IMG/VR virus record: IMGVR_UViG_3300027708_000029
Location: 62,001 to 126,000 of that record
Length of the DNA stretch: 64,000 nucleotides
Origin: a virus
Direction: 5' to 3' (one strand)
Shown here: positions 25,288 to 34,333 of the stretch, piece by piece
How the letters are laid out: the number at the start of each line of letters is the position of its first letter
Numbering within the stretch: position 1 is the stretch's first letter
The notes under the pieces: generated by a model
The model's input: the letters and a program-made list of their open reading frames with translations, nothing else
What the model was told of the DNA's origin: nothing
Databases searched by the model: none
Position numbers and translations under genes: made by a program

Positions 25288-25535
25288 TTTTTATTAAGCT
25301 CTGTTTGACAGTTATTATGTTTGTCTACAAAAGTTCTTTCAAAACCTAGCTCTGCTAATATTGGCATCTTATAAAATGTAATAGTAAATCTTACATTATT
25401 ATCATCATCTGTCATTTTTGTCCATTCTATCCTTTGTGCTTTGTTCATATGAGTTGCTAGATCATATGCAACAAAAGGAGTTTCAGTTAATGAACTGAAG
25501 AACATAGCCACATACAATAGTGCTGCTGGTAACAT
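25284..25535 (-). CDS. Small secreted or anchored protein
   Basis: An 83-residue protein with an N-terminal hydrophobic region (MLPAALLYVAMFFSSLTETP) that could act as signal peptide or anchor, and a Lys-, Asn-rich remainder. No known motif. Its stop overlaps the next start as ATGA. Confidence 0.5.
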   Translation of the reverse strand: MLPAALLYVAMFFSSLTETPFVAYDLATHMNKAQRIEWTKMTDDDNNVRFTITFYKMPILAELGFERTFVDKHNNCQTELNKK

Positions 25536-25544
25536 CCTTGTCCT

Positions 25545-25958
25545 CTAATTAAGTATGTCGAACATACCCATATAATAGTTTGGTTGCGAAAGGAAATGAA
25601 CCGCGTGTGATACTAAATGATTTCTATACGCCACATCTAACTTGTTATGTATAAAGTATTTGGTTTTATAGACTGGTTCTTTATAATGATTGTTCCCCAA
25701 AAACAGGGAGTTTTTAAAGTTCCCTGATTTGGAGAAGTAATCATTCACAGGTAACGAACCTTTATCGAATCCATGTCCAATATACCAGACATTAGAAGGA
25801 TATTCAACTATGTCATTTAAAGCTTCGTATAGCATTTTACCCCAAGCATCCCATGCACTAGGATCAAACTTGAAATAATTTTTATGCTGACTCTCTAAAT
25901 TATCCTGACTATCTTCATAGTCATCATCGTAGTTGTAATCTTCATCTTGTTGTCCCAT
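25545..25958 (-). CDS. Hypothetical protein with acidic N-terminus
   Basis: A 137-residue protein with an acidic, Tyr-rich N-terminus (QDEDYNYDDDYEDSQDN) and an aromatic-rich core. No family recognised. It follows the primase gene after 8 bases and is probably expressed with it. Confidence 0.5.
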   Translation of the reverse strand: MGQQDEDYNYDDDYEDSQDNLESQHKNYFKFDPSAWDAWGKMLYEALNDIVEYPSNVWYIGHGFDKGSLPVNDYFSKSGNFKNSLFLGNNHYKEPVYKTKYFIHNKLDVAYRNHLVSHAVHFLSQPNYYMGMFDILN

Positions 25959-25965
25959 AAAACCC

Positions 25966-27117
25966 TCACCCTATACAAAACTTGTCACTAATTTGAGAGG
26001 CAAGGTCTTTAGCAGAATTAGACAAGAACCTATTATTACTAAAGTAGAGCGGCGTTGAGACTTGATTAAGGAACTCCACGACCGTCTTTAAAAGCTTGGT
26101 CTGCTGACCATCTAGACTCATATCCTCGTCAGGGAGAGCGTCCTGTACGTCCGTAGACCCAGCCTCATCTACATGATGTACTGGCATTGGATCGCCATAA
26201 GCCTTATTGAACACACTACCACCAGCATAAACATACTTGTTATTGATATCATCTGTACTATTGGTATATGTATTACAGAATACGGTGCTGTTCTTAAGGT
26301 TAAGAGACTTCATCTGATCAGCAATAGTTGCAGCAACATTAACTGATACCGGAACTCCAGTAATATCAGACCTCTTATAAGCCTTAGCATATTCCTTAAA
26401 CCATTCGTCACTAGTCTTATTAGCAATAATATTGACCACAGCAGAAACACCATCAAGAGCCTGCTTCAGTTGCTCAATATTTACTGGATTGCCAGTTGAT
26501 CCTGACAAAATACTAGTAAAGTAAGGTTGCTTACCTTCCCAACCTTTTCTCCACCAAGTATAAGGAATACGATAAATCTGATTAATCTTAATAGCTCTGG
26601 CATCACCACCAAAATGATTTACCAGTTTCTTTTGAATACCGCTCCAATAAGTCTTATGAGGACTATTGGTATTTTTATTTAGAATCCAATAGCACTGATA
26701 GCCATTACGAGTATCAACAACCCAGCTTGGTTTTACTGGAAAGTTATTGATCTTATTTAAGAACTCCCGCTTCTTTTGCATGACAATGCTAGGCTTTAAA
26801 TAGCTACCCTGCTCATCTCGTCCAGCGTCCATATCAACAAAACAAGCACGAATCCTGCTAATAGCATATTGTTTGCGTCCACCATTAACATAGAAGTAAG
26901 CATCAGCACCTTGACTATCGTTTGCAATAGCAACAGTAGTAAGATTGTCCGTATGATTCATGCTACTTATCTTCTTACGAGGATCACCATTATAGCAAAA
27001 AATCTGCTGACTACCCAAGGAATCAAAAAACTTATTCCTCAAAGTAATTTGATCTCTTGTTCCAATAGCACTATGAGTCTTATCGAATGGATTAAAAGCC
27101 AAAGTATCACTAAACAT
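25966..27117 (-). CDS. AEP-type (RepB/PrimPol-like) DNA primase
   Basis: The 383-residue protein carries landmarks of the archaeo-eukaryotic primase fold: ACFVDMDAGRDE (metal-binding DxD), PSWVVDTRNGYQCYWILN, and the segment GDARAIKINQIYRIPYT (the loop before the third acidic or Arg site). It would prime DNA synthesis or act as a primase-polymerase. The start is the ATG with AAGGA a few bases upstream, not a TTG six codons earlier. No helicase domain is fused. Neighbours are rIIB and small unknown genes. Confidence 0.65.
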   Translation of the reverse strand: MFSDTLAFNPFDKTHSAIGTRDQITLRNKFFDSLGSQQIFCYNGDPRKKISSMNHTDNLTTVAIANDSQGADAYFYVNGGRKQYAISRIRACFVDMDAGRDEQGSYLKPSIVMQKKREFLNKINNFPVKPSWVVDTRNGYQCYWILNKNTNSPHKTYWSGIQKKLVNHFGGDARAIKINQIYRIPYTWWRKGWEGKQPYFTSILSGSTGNPVNIEQLKQALDGVSAVVNIIANKTSDEWFKEYAKAYKRSDITGVPVSVNVAATIADQMKSLNLKNSTVFCNTYTNSTDDINNKYVYAGGSVFNKAYGDPMPVHHVDEAGSTDVQDALPDEDMSLDGQQTKLLKTVVEFLNQVSTPLYFSNNRFLSNSAKDLASQISDKFCIG

Positions 27118-27196
27118 TTGTTTTCCTTTTTCCAACTTCCTACCTACATTTTTGATATTGGGATAATGAACATCATTATCAAGAGCAATATCTAAA

Positions 27197-27277
27197 AGAT
27201 GGTAACGGAATCGAACCGTTATTGCACGATAGCAGAAACTATATAGGTGCTATCTTACAAGTTACCAAACACCACCT
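27197..27277 (-). tRNA. Atypical tRNA-like gene, anticodon unclear
   Basis: The ends pair as an acceptor stem (AGGTGGT with ACCATCT, one G-T pair) and a perfect T arm is present (AACGG-TTCGATT-CCGTT). A D-arm-like segment follows the acceptor. The middle hairpin is GATAGCA/TGCTATC with a 13-base loop instead of a normal anticodon stem and 7-base loop, so no anticodon can be assigned. Total length is 81 bases. It could be a degenerate tRNA, one with an insertion, or another tRNA-like RNA. Confidence 0.4.
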
Positions 27278-27290
27278 TAACTAATTAATT

Positions 27291-28178
27291 TCAATGAGTT
27301 CCGTAGAGTCCATTATCAAAATCTGAATCATCTTCATCACCAACAAGATCATCGTCCTCATCTTCATCGTCAAACTGATCCCAATAGTTCTCATCATAGT
27401 CATTCAGATAATCATCGTCATCGTCCTCGTAATCATCCTGACTAAAATCAGCCTTATAAAGAGGCTTGAGCAATTCACCCTCGTACTGTCCAACTACCTC
27501 GTAGCGACAAGTGCGAAGCTTTTCATAATTGCAATCACTAGGAACGCTCACAACATCCTTGGGATTAATCTTGACAATAACAATCTTGTCTCCAGACTCA
27601 AGACTTCCATAGTTGGCAACATAATTCAATGCACCAGCATGAAGTCCATTAGAGCAACCACGACCACGATCATCGTCAACCTTTGCTCGTTGCATCTCGC
27701 ATACCTGACCAACTCTGTTGTCAAAAACTCCCCTATACTTATCCTTAAAGTCTGAACGAACAGCCTTATAAGCGAGGAAGAAACCATCCTCAGTAATGGG
27801 AAGATGTTCATGTTCCAAGAAGTCATACAGTTCCTTTTGACTCTGCATACTTGGATTTTCCATAAGATTATTCAGGAAATTAACAAGGGGCTGAAAAGGC
27901 AATCCCTTGCTCATGAACTCCAGAATACGCTTACTAATACTACCATGAACTTCCTCACCCTCGTAGAGAACCTGTCCATTCTTGATCTCCACAAGACCAT
28001 CGCTAAAAGTAGCAACAGCCTTTTGAACATCAACAACTTCCAGTAGTTCATCTGCCGTAGCAGTAGGAAGTCTTTCCAGAATCAACTTATAATTGATATG
28101 ATCTGGCAACACCTGATAACTCTGATTATTAAGAACCAGCGTCAAATTACCATCCACAAACATAAACGGAACAGCCAT
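27291..28178 (-). CDS. rIIB: rIIB-like protein
   Basis: The 295-residue protein resembles T4 rIIB: an N-terminal small domain, a central FLEHEHLPITEDGFFLAYKA segment and DDRGRGCSNGLHAGALNYVA with the conserved CSxGLHAG motif, then a very acidic Asp/Glu-rich tail (about residues 240-290). In T4, rIIA and rIIB act together in membrane-linked lysis control and exclusion. Here it directly follows rIIA and has its own promoter. Confidence 0.85.
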   Translation of the reverse strand: MAVPFMFVDGNLTLVLNNQSYQVLPDHINYKLILERLPTATADELLEVVDVQKAVATFSDGLVEIKNGQVLYEGEEVHGSISKRILEFMSKGLPFQPLVNFLNNLMENPSMQSQKELYDFLEHEHLPITEDGFFLAYKAVRSDFKDKYRGVFDNRVGQVCEMQRAKVDDDRGRGCSNGLHAGALNYVANYGSLESGDKIVIVKINPKDVVSVPSDCNYEKLRTCRYEVVGQYEGELLKPLYKADFSQDDYEDDDDDYLNDYDENYWDQFDDEDEDDDLVGDEDDSDFDNGLYGTH

Positions 28179-28222
28179 AATCCAAACTCCTAGTTTCTAG
28201 TTACGATACCTGTGATACTCTC

Positions 28223-28250
28223 ATTTTACACTAATCGGCAAGCTTGTCAA
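28223..28250 (-). promoter_or_regulatory. Sigma-70-type promoter for rIIB
   Basis: TTGACA and TAAAAT are 16 bases apart on the minus strand and the spacer holds TTGCCGATTAG, i.e. the recurrent GCCGAT word. The transcript would begin near ATCACAGG, a leader shared with the rIIA promoter. Confidence 0.7.
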
Positions 28251-28271
28251 GTGGTCTTGAAAAATTTCTGA

Positions 28272-30962
28272 CTACTTGACTAAACTACTCAACTGAATTC
28301 TAAATAGGTCAATATTATCTTGGCTCATCTGCATGATCCAATCCTTACCATCATTATTATAATACGAGTGACGTTCATCAAGTTGGTTAATTGGATTCTT
28401 TTTAGCTTTTAGATCACTAAGAGTTCCAGTAATCTGATGACTACCAAGAATATACTTTAGCATAGGATTCTTATCAAGTTCAGTTCTGACACTCTCTCTA
28501 ATCTTAGAGATTGCTGGCAGTTTAAAACTTTCCTTAGACTCGCCCTTAATAATTTTCAGATAAGTTTCGGCCTTATCAGAATTAGATCCAGTATAAAGTG
28601 ATCGACTAATCAAACTGGTCAAGACATTGTAGGCCAAACTAGCCTTACGAATATCCTTACTATCTACTGATCTGATATTGGCTTTGTCCATTAACTTTGA
28701 GATATGAGAGAAATAATCTGATTGAGAAAATCTTTCAATCCTAAAGTTACTATCATGAACAGTATTAGCAAAGAATTCCATAAGCATAGTAGTGTCTATG
28801 CACTCAACCAGAGTCTTGCTACCAATAAACTTTTCATAATTCAACCCAAAGATATTCAGCATATGAAACATGAACTGCTTGTCCATAGTTCCGTGATTAT
28901 AATATCTATAATGGTTATTCTTATGTTCTTCACTTGCATATTCTTTCTTACAGAAGTCAACAAGATCATTGAAAGAAGCCAAACTTGAAAAATGTTTCTG
29001 AGTAACAATCTTCAACTGACGCTTAAAAAATTCATTAAAACTGACAAGATTATACCCATCATTTTGAAGCTTTTTAACAAAAGCGTTTTTGATAGCATAA
29101 ATCTTACTATTTCCCAGCAAATCCTTGACTATAAACTTCAAGCTATCATCACCAAGAGTAGTGGTAATATTACTAATCTCAGGATGACCGGATTCAGCCT
29201 CAGTCTTATATCGAAGCATAGGAACGTACACTATCTCATCCTGCTCTAGAAAATCTTCCAGTTGTTCTTCTGAAAGAATTCTAAGACAAGTAGCATCATT
29301 ATAAGGATTAGTGATCTGCTTACTATCTTTGTCATAGCCATGAATAAAGAATACGTCTTGATCACTAACATTACCATTAGAATTTCTATTGTAAGACTTT
29401 CTTGGGCCAGAACTTTGAGTAAGATGTTTGTAGTCTGAAACCTTTAGCAGATTTTCAGCACCAACATCTTCAATCAGTTTATCAAAACCTTCTCCACTCT
29501 TGGTGTGGTCTTTAGTATCAAGCATCAAGTAGGCAAAACAATCATTACTATTGCAATACTTTGTGATGATCTTCTTGGCTGTTTCTTCTCCCTTAACGTC
29601 ACAGATAAAGAAAGCCATCGTGCCTTTTTTCCTCTGGTTATTCCAATAATAGGAACCTTTACCAGTAAGAGTTTCATGATGAATCTTATCTGTCAGAGCA
29701 ACTTGGCGACGAGAACGATAGCCAGCAGTCTTATAATTAAAAACGTACAGACTCTTGCCAGCCGGAATTTTATATTCCAAGTCATTTCCAGAATTGATCG
29801 GATGATCTTTACCCTTGGGATCAGTCCAAGTGGCACCAACACCCCAGCCGCCAGCCAATTCATTCATAGTATAATATGAAGTAATTGCTTCTACCTTGGT
29901 CTTGGATGCTTGAATTTTCTTGGAGAATTCTTCCTTCATCTCCATGTAAATTTCTTGGGTCTTTTTACGAAGAGCCTTAATTACATCCTTGGTATACTGC
30001 AAACCTTCGCGGCTAACGTCCATCTCAAGTTCACCGATACCAAAATCCAGTTCAAGATAAAGGCCAGAGTTAAGAATCTCTCCCACAAAACTCTTCCAAG
30101 AATCAATGTCTGCTTTTTGGAAAGCCCTATTCCACTTCTGAATATGGTCGGGCATTTCTTCCTTTTCCTGACCAACAATCTGTGCAGTCTGAACAGGATA
30201 CGCAATATTGCCCATGATAGCTATAATACCACTATCAATTCGATGGTAATTGCTGGGGAAATAACTGTTATCATTATTGAGTCGGCAAACTCTCCAACCC
30301 TCACCACTAATAACGATATTGGTATTGCTATACTTATGATCCATAAGATTTCCACCAACACCACCCTCAATGATGGGTTTCATTCGGAAGTAGTGGAAAA
30401 TTCTCTTAGCCTTATCGGTGAACTCTTGAAAGTCATGCTGCTTAACAGCAAAACTAATCTCAAGACCATTAGGCTCAGATGTTTCGGAAGTATTAAAAAG
30501 ATTCAGAGTAGGAACACCACTTTCGTCAATCGCAGCAATATAAGTATACTTCTTGCCGTTGTAATATGATGCAGTGGTGAAACTCTTGGTGTAGGCAAAC
30601 GGACTCTTAGACCCTAGACCAAGACAACCAACAAAATCATTGCTATCATTCTTGTTGGATGCTCCGTAGGTTGTATACAAGTCCTCCATATCGGCCTGAC
30701 TAAGACCAGTACCATAATCTCTCACCATAAAGGTAGGATTGGCAGCGGTGGGCAAAGTAACCTTAAAAGGATTCCTATTCCCAGCAGAGATATGACTATC
30801 ATAAGCATTAGTAGAAAGCTCACGAATTGCTGCCATTACCTTATCAGAATAAAGAGAGTCTGAAAGGATTTTAAACATCTTGCTCGTCTGAGCGATATTG
30901 AATTGGTTCCTACTTGCAACACCAACGCTGTGAGTCTCAATCGTCCTATCTGCCAACTTCAT
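28272..30962 (-). CDS. rIIA: rIIA-like protein with GHKL ATPase domain
   Basis: The 896-residue protein begins with a GHKL ATP-binding domain: IRELSTNAYDSHI (N box), FMVRDYGTGLS (G1) and GCLGLGSKSPFAYT (G2). Size and pairing with rIIB match T4 rIIA (725 residues), though longer. It would be membrane-associated and act with rIIB in lysis inhibition or protection against exclusion. GGAG and a perfect promoter precede the start. No frameshift is seen across the long frame. Confidence 0.9.
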   Translation of the reverse strand: MKLADRTIETHSVGVASRNQFNIAQTSKMFKILSDSLYSDKVMAAIRELSTNAYDSHISAGNRNPFKVTLPTAANPTFMVRDYGTGLSQADMEDLYTTYGASNKNDSNDFVGCLGLGSKSPFAYTKSFTTASYYNGKKYTYIAAIDESGVPTLNLFNTSETSEPNGLEISFAVKQHDFQEFTDKAKRIFHYFRMKPIIEGGVGGNLMDHKYSNTNIVISGEGWRVCRLNNDNSYFPSNYHRIDSGIIAIMGNIAYPVQTAQIVGQEKEEMPDHIQKWNRAFQKADIDSWKSFVGEILNSGLYLELDFGIGELEMDVSREGLQYTKDVIKALRKKTQEIYMEMKEEFSKKIQASKTKVEAITSYYTMNELAGGWGVGATWTDPKGKDHPINSGNDLEYKIPAGKSLYVFNYKTAGYRSRRQVALTDKIHHETLTGKGSYYWNNQRKKGTMAFFICDVKGEETAKKIITKYCNSNDCFAYLMLDTKDHTKSGEGFDKLIEDVGAENLLKVSDYKHLTQSSGPRKSYNRNSNGNVSDQDVFFIHGYDKDSKQITNPYNDATCLRILSEEQLEDFLEQDEIVYVPMLRYKTEAESGHPEISNITTTLGDDSLKFIVKDLLGNSKIYAIKNAFVKKLQNDGYNLVSFNEFFKRQLKIVTQKHFSSLASFNDLVDFCKKEYASEEHKNNHYRYYNHGTMDKQFMFHMLNIFGLNYEKFIGSKTLVECIDTTMLMEFFANTVHDSNFRIERFSQSDYFSHISKLMDKANIRSVDSKDIRKASLAYNVLTSLISRSLYTGSNSDKAETYLKIIKGESKESFKLPAISKIRESVRTELDKNPMLKYILGSHQITGTLSDLKAKKNPINQLDERHSYYNNDGKDWIMQMSQDNIDLFRIQLSSLVK

Positions 30963-31003
30963 CTTTATTCTCCAAAAGTGTTATCGTTCCCTGTGATAGC
31001 CCA

Positions 31004-31032
31004 AGTATACCATCGGCAAATCGTCTTGTCAA
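31004..31032 (-). promoter_or_regulatory. Sigma-70-type promoter for rIIA
   Basis: TTGACA, a 17-base spacer with TTGCCGATGG, and TATACT on the minus strand, followed by TATCACAGGGAACGATAAC, a leader also seen behind the rIIB promoter. Confidence 0.8.
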
Positions 31033-31035
31033 GCA

Positions 31036-31278
31036 TCACTTTTTTTGTTGTCTGTCGGAAATCATTTTAAAGCCTATGGCTATGTCTATCAGACCAAAAA
31101 CTTTTAAAAGCAACACAGGCAAAGTGAATGTCATGCCTCCAACAAATATGCAAAGTATTCCCATAATCCATACAATAAATCTTGGCATCCAATCGAACAA
31201 AGACAAGATATAACTTAATGGCCCTATAATTAGCACAGATAAAAAAATTATTGTTACTAGTAGAGCTAAACTAGTCAT
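31036..31278 (-). CDS. Small two-helix membrane protein
   Basis: An 80-residue, strongly hydrophobic protein with at least two membrane segments (IIFLSVLIIGPLSYILSLF and FIVWIMGILCIFVG). It is not a recognised family. It shares TAATG with the upstream coiled-coil gene, so the two may form an anchored pair. Confidence 0.5.
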   Translation of the reverse strand: MTSLALLVTIIFLSVLIIGPLSYILSLFDWMPRFIVWIMGILCIFVGGMTFTLPVLLLKVFGLIDIAIGFKMISDRQQKK

Positions 31279-31595
31279 TAGTATTGTTCTTCTTCGTCAT
31301 CATTTTCTTCTACCTGATAATCTTCTTGTTGATCATAAGGAGTCCAATCTTCATGCTCTTCTTCATCATCATCATCAATATCTAAATCTTCTGCTTCTGT
31401 AAGAAGCATAGTGAAAGTATTTAATAGATCTATAGTTTGATCAAGTTTATTCTCTATTGTCTTAATTTTATTTTCAATATTCTTGATGCCTTTTTTAAGT
31501 TCGCTAATGTCTTTGGAGATATGAGCATCCATATTATGAATCTCCTTATTACTTTTCATTACCTCTTTGATAACATCATCAATATTTTTAGACAT
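31278..31595 (-). CDS. Coiled-coil protein with acidic tail
   Basis: A 105-residue protein with a heptad-rich middle (ISELKKGIKNIENKIKTIEN) and an acidic C-terminus. It is translationally coupled to a small membrane protein. Coiled coil and acidity are visible; the role is unknown. Confidence 0.5.
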   Translation of the reverse strand: MSKNIDDVIKEVMKSNKEIHNMDAHISKDISELKKGIKNIENKIKTIENKLDQTIDLLNTFTMLLTEAEDLDIDDDDEEEHEDWTPYDQQEDYQVEENDDEEEQY

Positions 31596-31605
31596 TTTGG
31601 CCTCT

Positions 31606-31953
31606 TTATTTTAGGCGTTTGTATTCTTTAATATCACCATTCTCAACAATTTTCTTATCCTCATAAGGTTCAGCTACACGACGATAAAATTCTTGTTTAA
31701 TATTCTCTAATACACCAGTAATCATGGCTATTTTAGAATATGAAACGTCTCCCATAGTGCCACTTAAAACACGACTAAAAACATAATTAATATCGCCAAC
31801 TATGCTTAAAAATTCTTCATTTGTTAGCTTTTCTTTATATGGGTTTGAGTGAGGATTATCTGAATTAGGAGAAACATTACCTCGTAAACATTCCATCATA
31901 TGATCGATACAATCGTCTAATTGAGATCTGTTTTCTTCTTTAATATATGGCAT
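31606..31953 (-). CDS. Hypothetical protein
   Basis: A 115-residue helical protein (QLDDCIDHMMECLRGNVSPN) with the segment NEEFLSIVGDINYVFSRVLS. This resembles small phage proteins that accompany nucleotide genes, where a DNYVFTRIL-like motif is common. No function known. Confidence 0.5.
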   Translation of the reverse strand: MPYIKEENRSQLDDCIDHMMECLRGNVSPNSDNPHSNPYKEKLTNEEFLSIVGDINYVFSRVLSGTMGDVSYSKIAMITGVLENIKQEFYRRVAEPYEDKKIVENGDIKEYKRLK

Positions 31954-31963
31954 TATAGTCCCC

Positions 31964-32851
31964 TTAAATATTTTGTGTTACCCATGATTTTAGATCCATT
32001 TCTGGCGACCAATTCAATACATTTTTAGCCTTATTTATATCAGCTAAAGTTTCAAATGGTTCTATTCTCGATTCTCCATAAACTATATTATGGTTAAACC
32101 AATTAGCAATAGAATTAATAGAATAATTATTTCCTGATCCTAAATTTAGTATAGTTTCACCACCAGTGTTTTTCAATGCAGCTAAAATATTTGCTCTAGC
32201 TATATCTTTGACATATATAAAATCTCTTTTCTGTTCTCCAGTATTAGTAATGTTTAATGGTTTATTATTCTTGTAAGCTCTTAAAAAGTGACTTAACACA
32301 CTGACGTATGCTCCAATATCAGTCATACGTTCACCATATACATTAAAATAACGCAAAGCAACATATTCTATATTATAAAGCCTATGATATAAAGCACAAT
32401 ATTCTTCTCCAATATATTTCTGTAAAGCATAAGGACTTAATGGTTTAATAGTTTCATTTTCAGTAGTAGGTATCTGTATAGCATCTCCGTATATAGAACA
32501 AGAACTGCTGTATATAATCTTCTTAATTTTTTTGATTCTCATAGATTCTAAAATTTTAATAGTAGTATCTACATTAGCTTTATTAGAATCTAAAGGTTGT
32601 TCTATGGAAAATTGAACATTAGGTAATGCAGCACAGTGAAATACTGCTGTTACATCATCAAAAAAAGATGATAAAATTTCTATAGGAGATTTAGCTATAT
32701 CTAATTCTATAAAAGTAGCTTCATCAGGTATATTATCTTTTTTCCCTGTAGATAAATTATCAACAATGATAACATTATGCCCCATTCCTATGAGCATATC
32801 TGCAATATGACTGCCTATAAATCCAGCACCACCAGCTATAAGATATTTCAT
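31964..32851 (-). CDS. NAD-dependent nucleotide-sugar epimerase/dehydratase
   Basis: The 295-residue extended SDR protein has the Rossmann GGAGFIGSH motif, HCAALPNVQ, SSSCSIYGD, the YxxxK catalytic pair (PYALQKYIGEE), and GEQKRDFIYVKDIARAN. It is UDP-glucose 4-epimerase-like, and probably makes a nucleotide sugar used by the phage glycosyltransferase or for a modified DNA or LPS mimic. The start overlaps the upstream stop as ATGA. A slightly longer start is possible but has no better ribosome site. Confidence 0.85.
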   Translation of the reverse strand: MKYLIAGGAGFIGSHIADMLIGMGHNVIIVDNLSTGKKDNIPDEATFIELDIAKSPIEILSSFFDDVTAVFHCAALPNVQFSIEQPLDSNKANVDTTIKILESMRIKKIKKIIYSSSCSIYGDAIQIPTTENETIKPLSPYALQKYIGEEYCALYHRLYNIEYVALRYFNVYGERMTDIGAYVSVLSHFLRAYKNNKPLNITNTGEQKRDFIYVKDIARANILAALKNTGGETILNLGSGNNYSINSIANWFNHNIVYGESRIEPFETLADINKAKNVLNWSPEMDLKSWVTQNI

Positions 32852-33372
32852 AATTCTACACACCTACATTTATATTTTAAACAATAAGAACATTTTGGGC
32901 CGGGATCGGTATTTCCAAAATAATTAGAATGTCCTTCCCAAGTTTCTTTACCAGTATCAATACATACTAATTTCTTTTTACCGTCTACTCTAATATAACC
33001 AATGTTTTCCCAATGACAATCCCAAAATTTAAGTTTGGTTTTTATGTAAATTGTATCAACTAATTTTTGTATTCTAATTAATGGTATAGAATTTTTATCT
33101 AGTGTTTTAGCTATCTCTGTGATATATCCCCAACCACTTCTTTGGCCGGGAAACAATATATCATATTTCATCTTACATAATTTAGAATATACTTTTGGTG
33201 CAAGATTATGCCTGCTTAATTTAAGCTGAACTTTCCTAGCATATTCAGCCCTAGATTTAGAGATAAATTCCTTAAAGGCTAAGTTCTTATGATTGAGGAT
33301 ACAATAAAATGTACAATATCCTCCTTGATCACTATATGAGTGTAGATCAATCTTATATTTGGTGTTTATCAT
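32848..33372 (-). CDS. Kinase-like fold protein
   Basis: The 174-residue protein has features of the protein-kinase-like fold: a Lys in LAFKEFISKSRAEYAR, then the motif FWDCHWENIGYI that recalls the catalytic HxDxxxxN loop, and LVCIDTGKE in place of DFG. A Cys-rich tail (CSYCLKYKCRC) ends it. Sequence landmarks are partly off-consensus, so activity is uncertain. It is coupled by ATGA to the epimerase gene. Confidence 0.5.
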   Translation of the reverse strand: MINTKYKIDLHSYSDQGGYCTFYCILNHKNLAFKEFISKSRAEYARKVQLKLSRHNLAPKVYSKLCKMKYDILFPGQRSGWGYITEIAKTLDKNSIPLIRIQKLVDTIYIKTKLKFWDCHWENIGYIRVDGKKKLVCIDTGKETWEGHSNYFGNTDPGPKCSYCLKYKCRCVEL

Positions 33373-33373
33373 A

Positions 33374-33691
33374 TCAGTAAGAGATAATATCTGGAACTTC
33401 GCCAGTAAGATTGTAGAGGAATTCTTTTGCTTTCTCTAAAGTATAAAACTCACCAAGAAAAATAGATTTATATTCAATGTCGTGAGAATATCTTTCTCCA
33501 TAGATTTGGTAATAAGGATCATCAAGACCTTCTTCTTCTGAATCTAGAAACTGTTCAGCACTTTTAATTTCATCTATATAAGAACCGCCCTCATAGTCGC
33601 TGAACTCTCTTACAGTAACTAATAAGAAATACTCTATGGGAGATTTGGGGTTATTATTCTTGACTCTACCATTACACAAACTATTACTCAT
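33374..33691 (-). CDS. Hypothetical acidic protein
   Basis: A 105-residue acidic, beta-rich protein (GGSYIDEIKSAEQFLDSEEE) of the type common in phage early regions. No motif is recognised. It directly precedes the kinase-like gene. Confidence 0.45.
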   Translation of the reverse strand: MSNSLCNGRVKNNNPKSPIEYFLLVTVREFSDYEGGSYIDEIKSAEQFLDSEEEGLDDPYYQIYGERYSHDIEYKSIFLGEFYTLEKAKEFLYNLTGEVPDIISY

Positions 33692-33702
33692 AATTTTTCC
33701 TA

Positions 33703-33936
33703 TTAAGACTCAAGAGAATTTTTTAAAGCTTGCATCTGTTGAGATATTTTTAGGTATTCATTAGTTTGATGAACTGCAAATTCATTAGCTCTATAAACTT
33801 CTTCAGCCCATTCCTTATTCTTATCTCTTAGTTTTTTAAGTTCATCCTTGGCATTATTTACCACAAAACGATCAGCACCATTTGCCCAAGCAAACTCAAT
33901 GAGATATTCAATAGGATTAGAATTTTGTTTCATCAA
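33703..33936 (-). CDS. Hypothetical helical protein
   Basis: A 77-residue helical, charged protein (NPIEYLIEFAWANGADRFV) with the internal segment NNAKDELKKLRDKNKEWAEE. It resembles generic phage helical proteins. Its start overlaps the upstream gene by 4 bases. Confidence 0.5.
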   Translation of the reverse strand: MMKQNSNPIEYLIEFAWANGADRFVVNNAKDELKKLRDKNKEWAEEVYRANEFAVHQTNEYLKISQQMQALKNSLES

Positions 33937-34139
33937 GAATTTTCCTTTATAATAACTTCAGCACCAACAAACTCAGACTTATAATAACCTGTTAAACTAT
34001 CTTTCTGATAAACATCATGAACTATAAACTTAATATCACAGTTCGGAGCTTCAATACCAACCTCTGTAAGATATCTCTCAATAGCTTTTTCAATATCATC
34101 AGGAGTTAAAGTAATATGTGTTCTGTTGTGGATTTTCAT
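33933..34139 (-). CDS. Small protein, paralogue of 54967-55173
   Basis: The 68-residue protein starts at MKIHNRTHITLTPDDIEKAI; a longer frame would run into the tRNA gene. AAAGGAA lies at good spacing. The protein shares its layout with the product of 54967-55173 (MKIxxxxxITLSxxDVxxxI, then a final strand with EFxGxxIxV). The family is small and of unknown function. Confidence 0.55.
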   Translation of the reverse strand: MKIHNRTHITLTPDDIEKAIERYLTEVGIEAPNCDIKFIVHDVYQKDSLTGYYKSEFVGAEVIIKENS

Positions 34140-34159
34140 TAATAGTTCCTTTAAATTAG

Positions 34160-34232
34160 TAGGAGCGGTGAGAATCGAACTCACACTGTATGGATTTTAA
34201 GTCCACTGTCTCTGCCTTTGGACTACGCTCCC
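34160..34232 (-). tRNA. tRNA with anticodon TAA (Leu, codon UUA)
   Basis: A clear cloverleaf: acceptor GGGAGCG/CGCTCCT, D stem GTC/GAC, anticodon stem GTGGA/TCCAT with loop CTTAAAA, T arm GTGAG-TTCGATT-CTCAC. Discriminator A, CCA not encoded. The anticodon TAA reads Leu UUA, but the variable loop is short, unlike the long arm of bacterial tRNA-Leu. Confidence 0.85.
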
Positions 34233-34333
34233 ATATACTTCCGAACTACATATCATAATCATTAGTTAGATTTTTGTCTATGTTGTCTCTACTAATTTTT
34301 ATGAGGGATGTAGCTGGAAGTTTTGGGTTAATA

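Noticed and set aside
29910-30569. Long open frame on the plus strand
   Set aside because: It lies wholly antisense to the rIIA gene, which has clear GHKL motifs and a promoter; the frame is a shadow of that codon usage.
34233-34333. Open minus-strand stretch between the HTH-like gene and the tRNA
   Set aside because: No ATG, GTG or TTG start with a ribosome site in the open frame; probably leader or spacer sequence.
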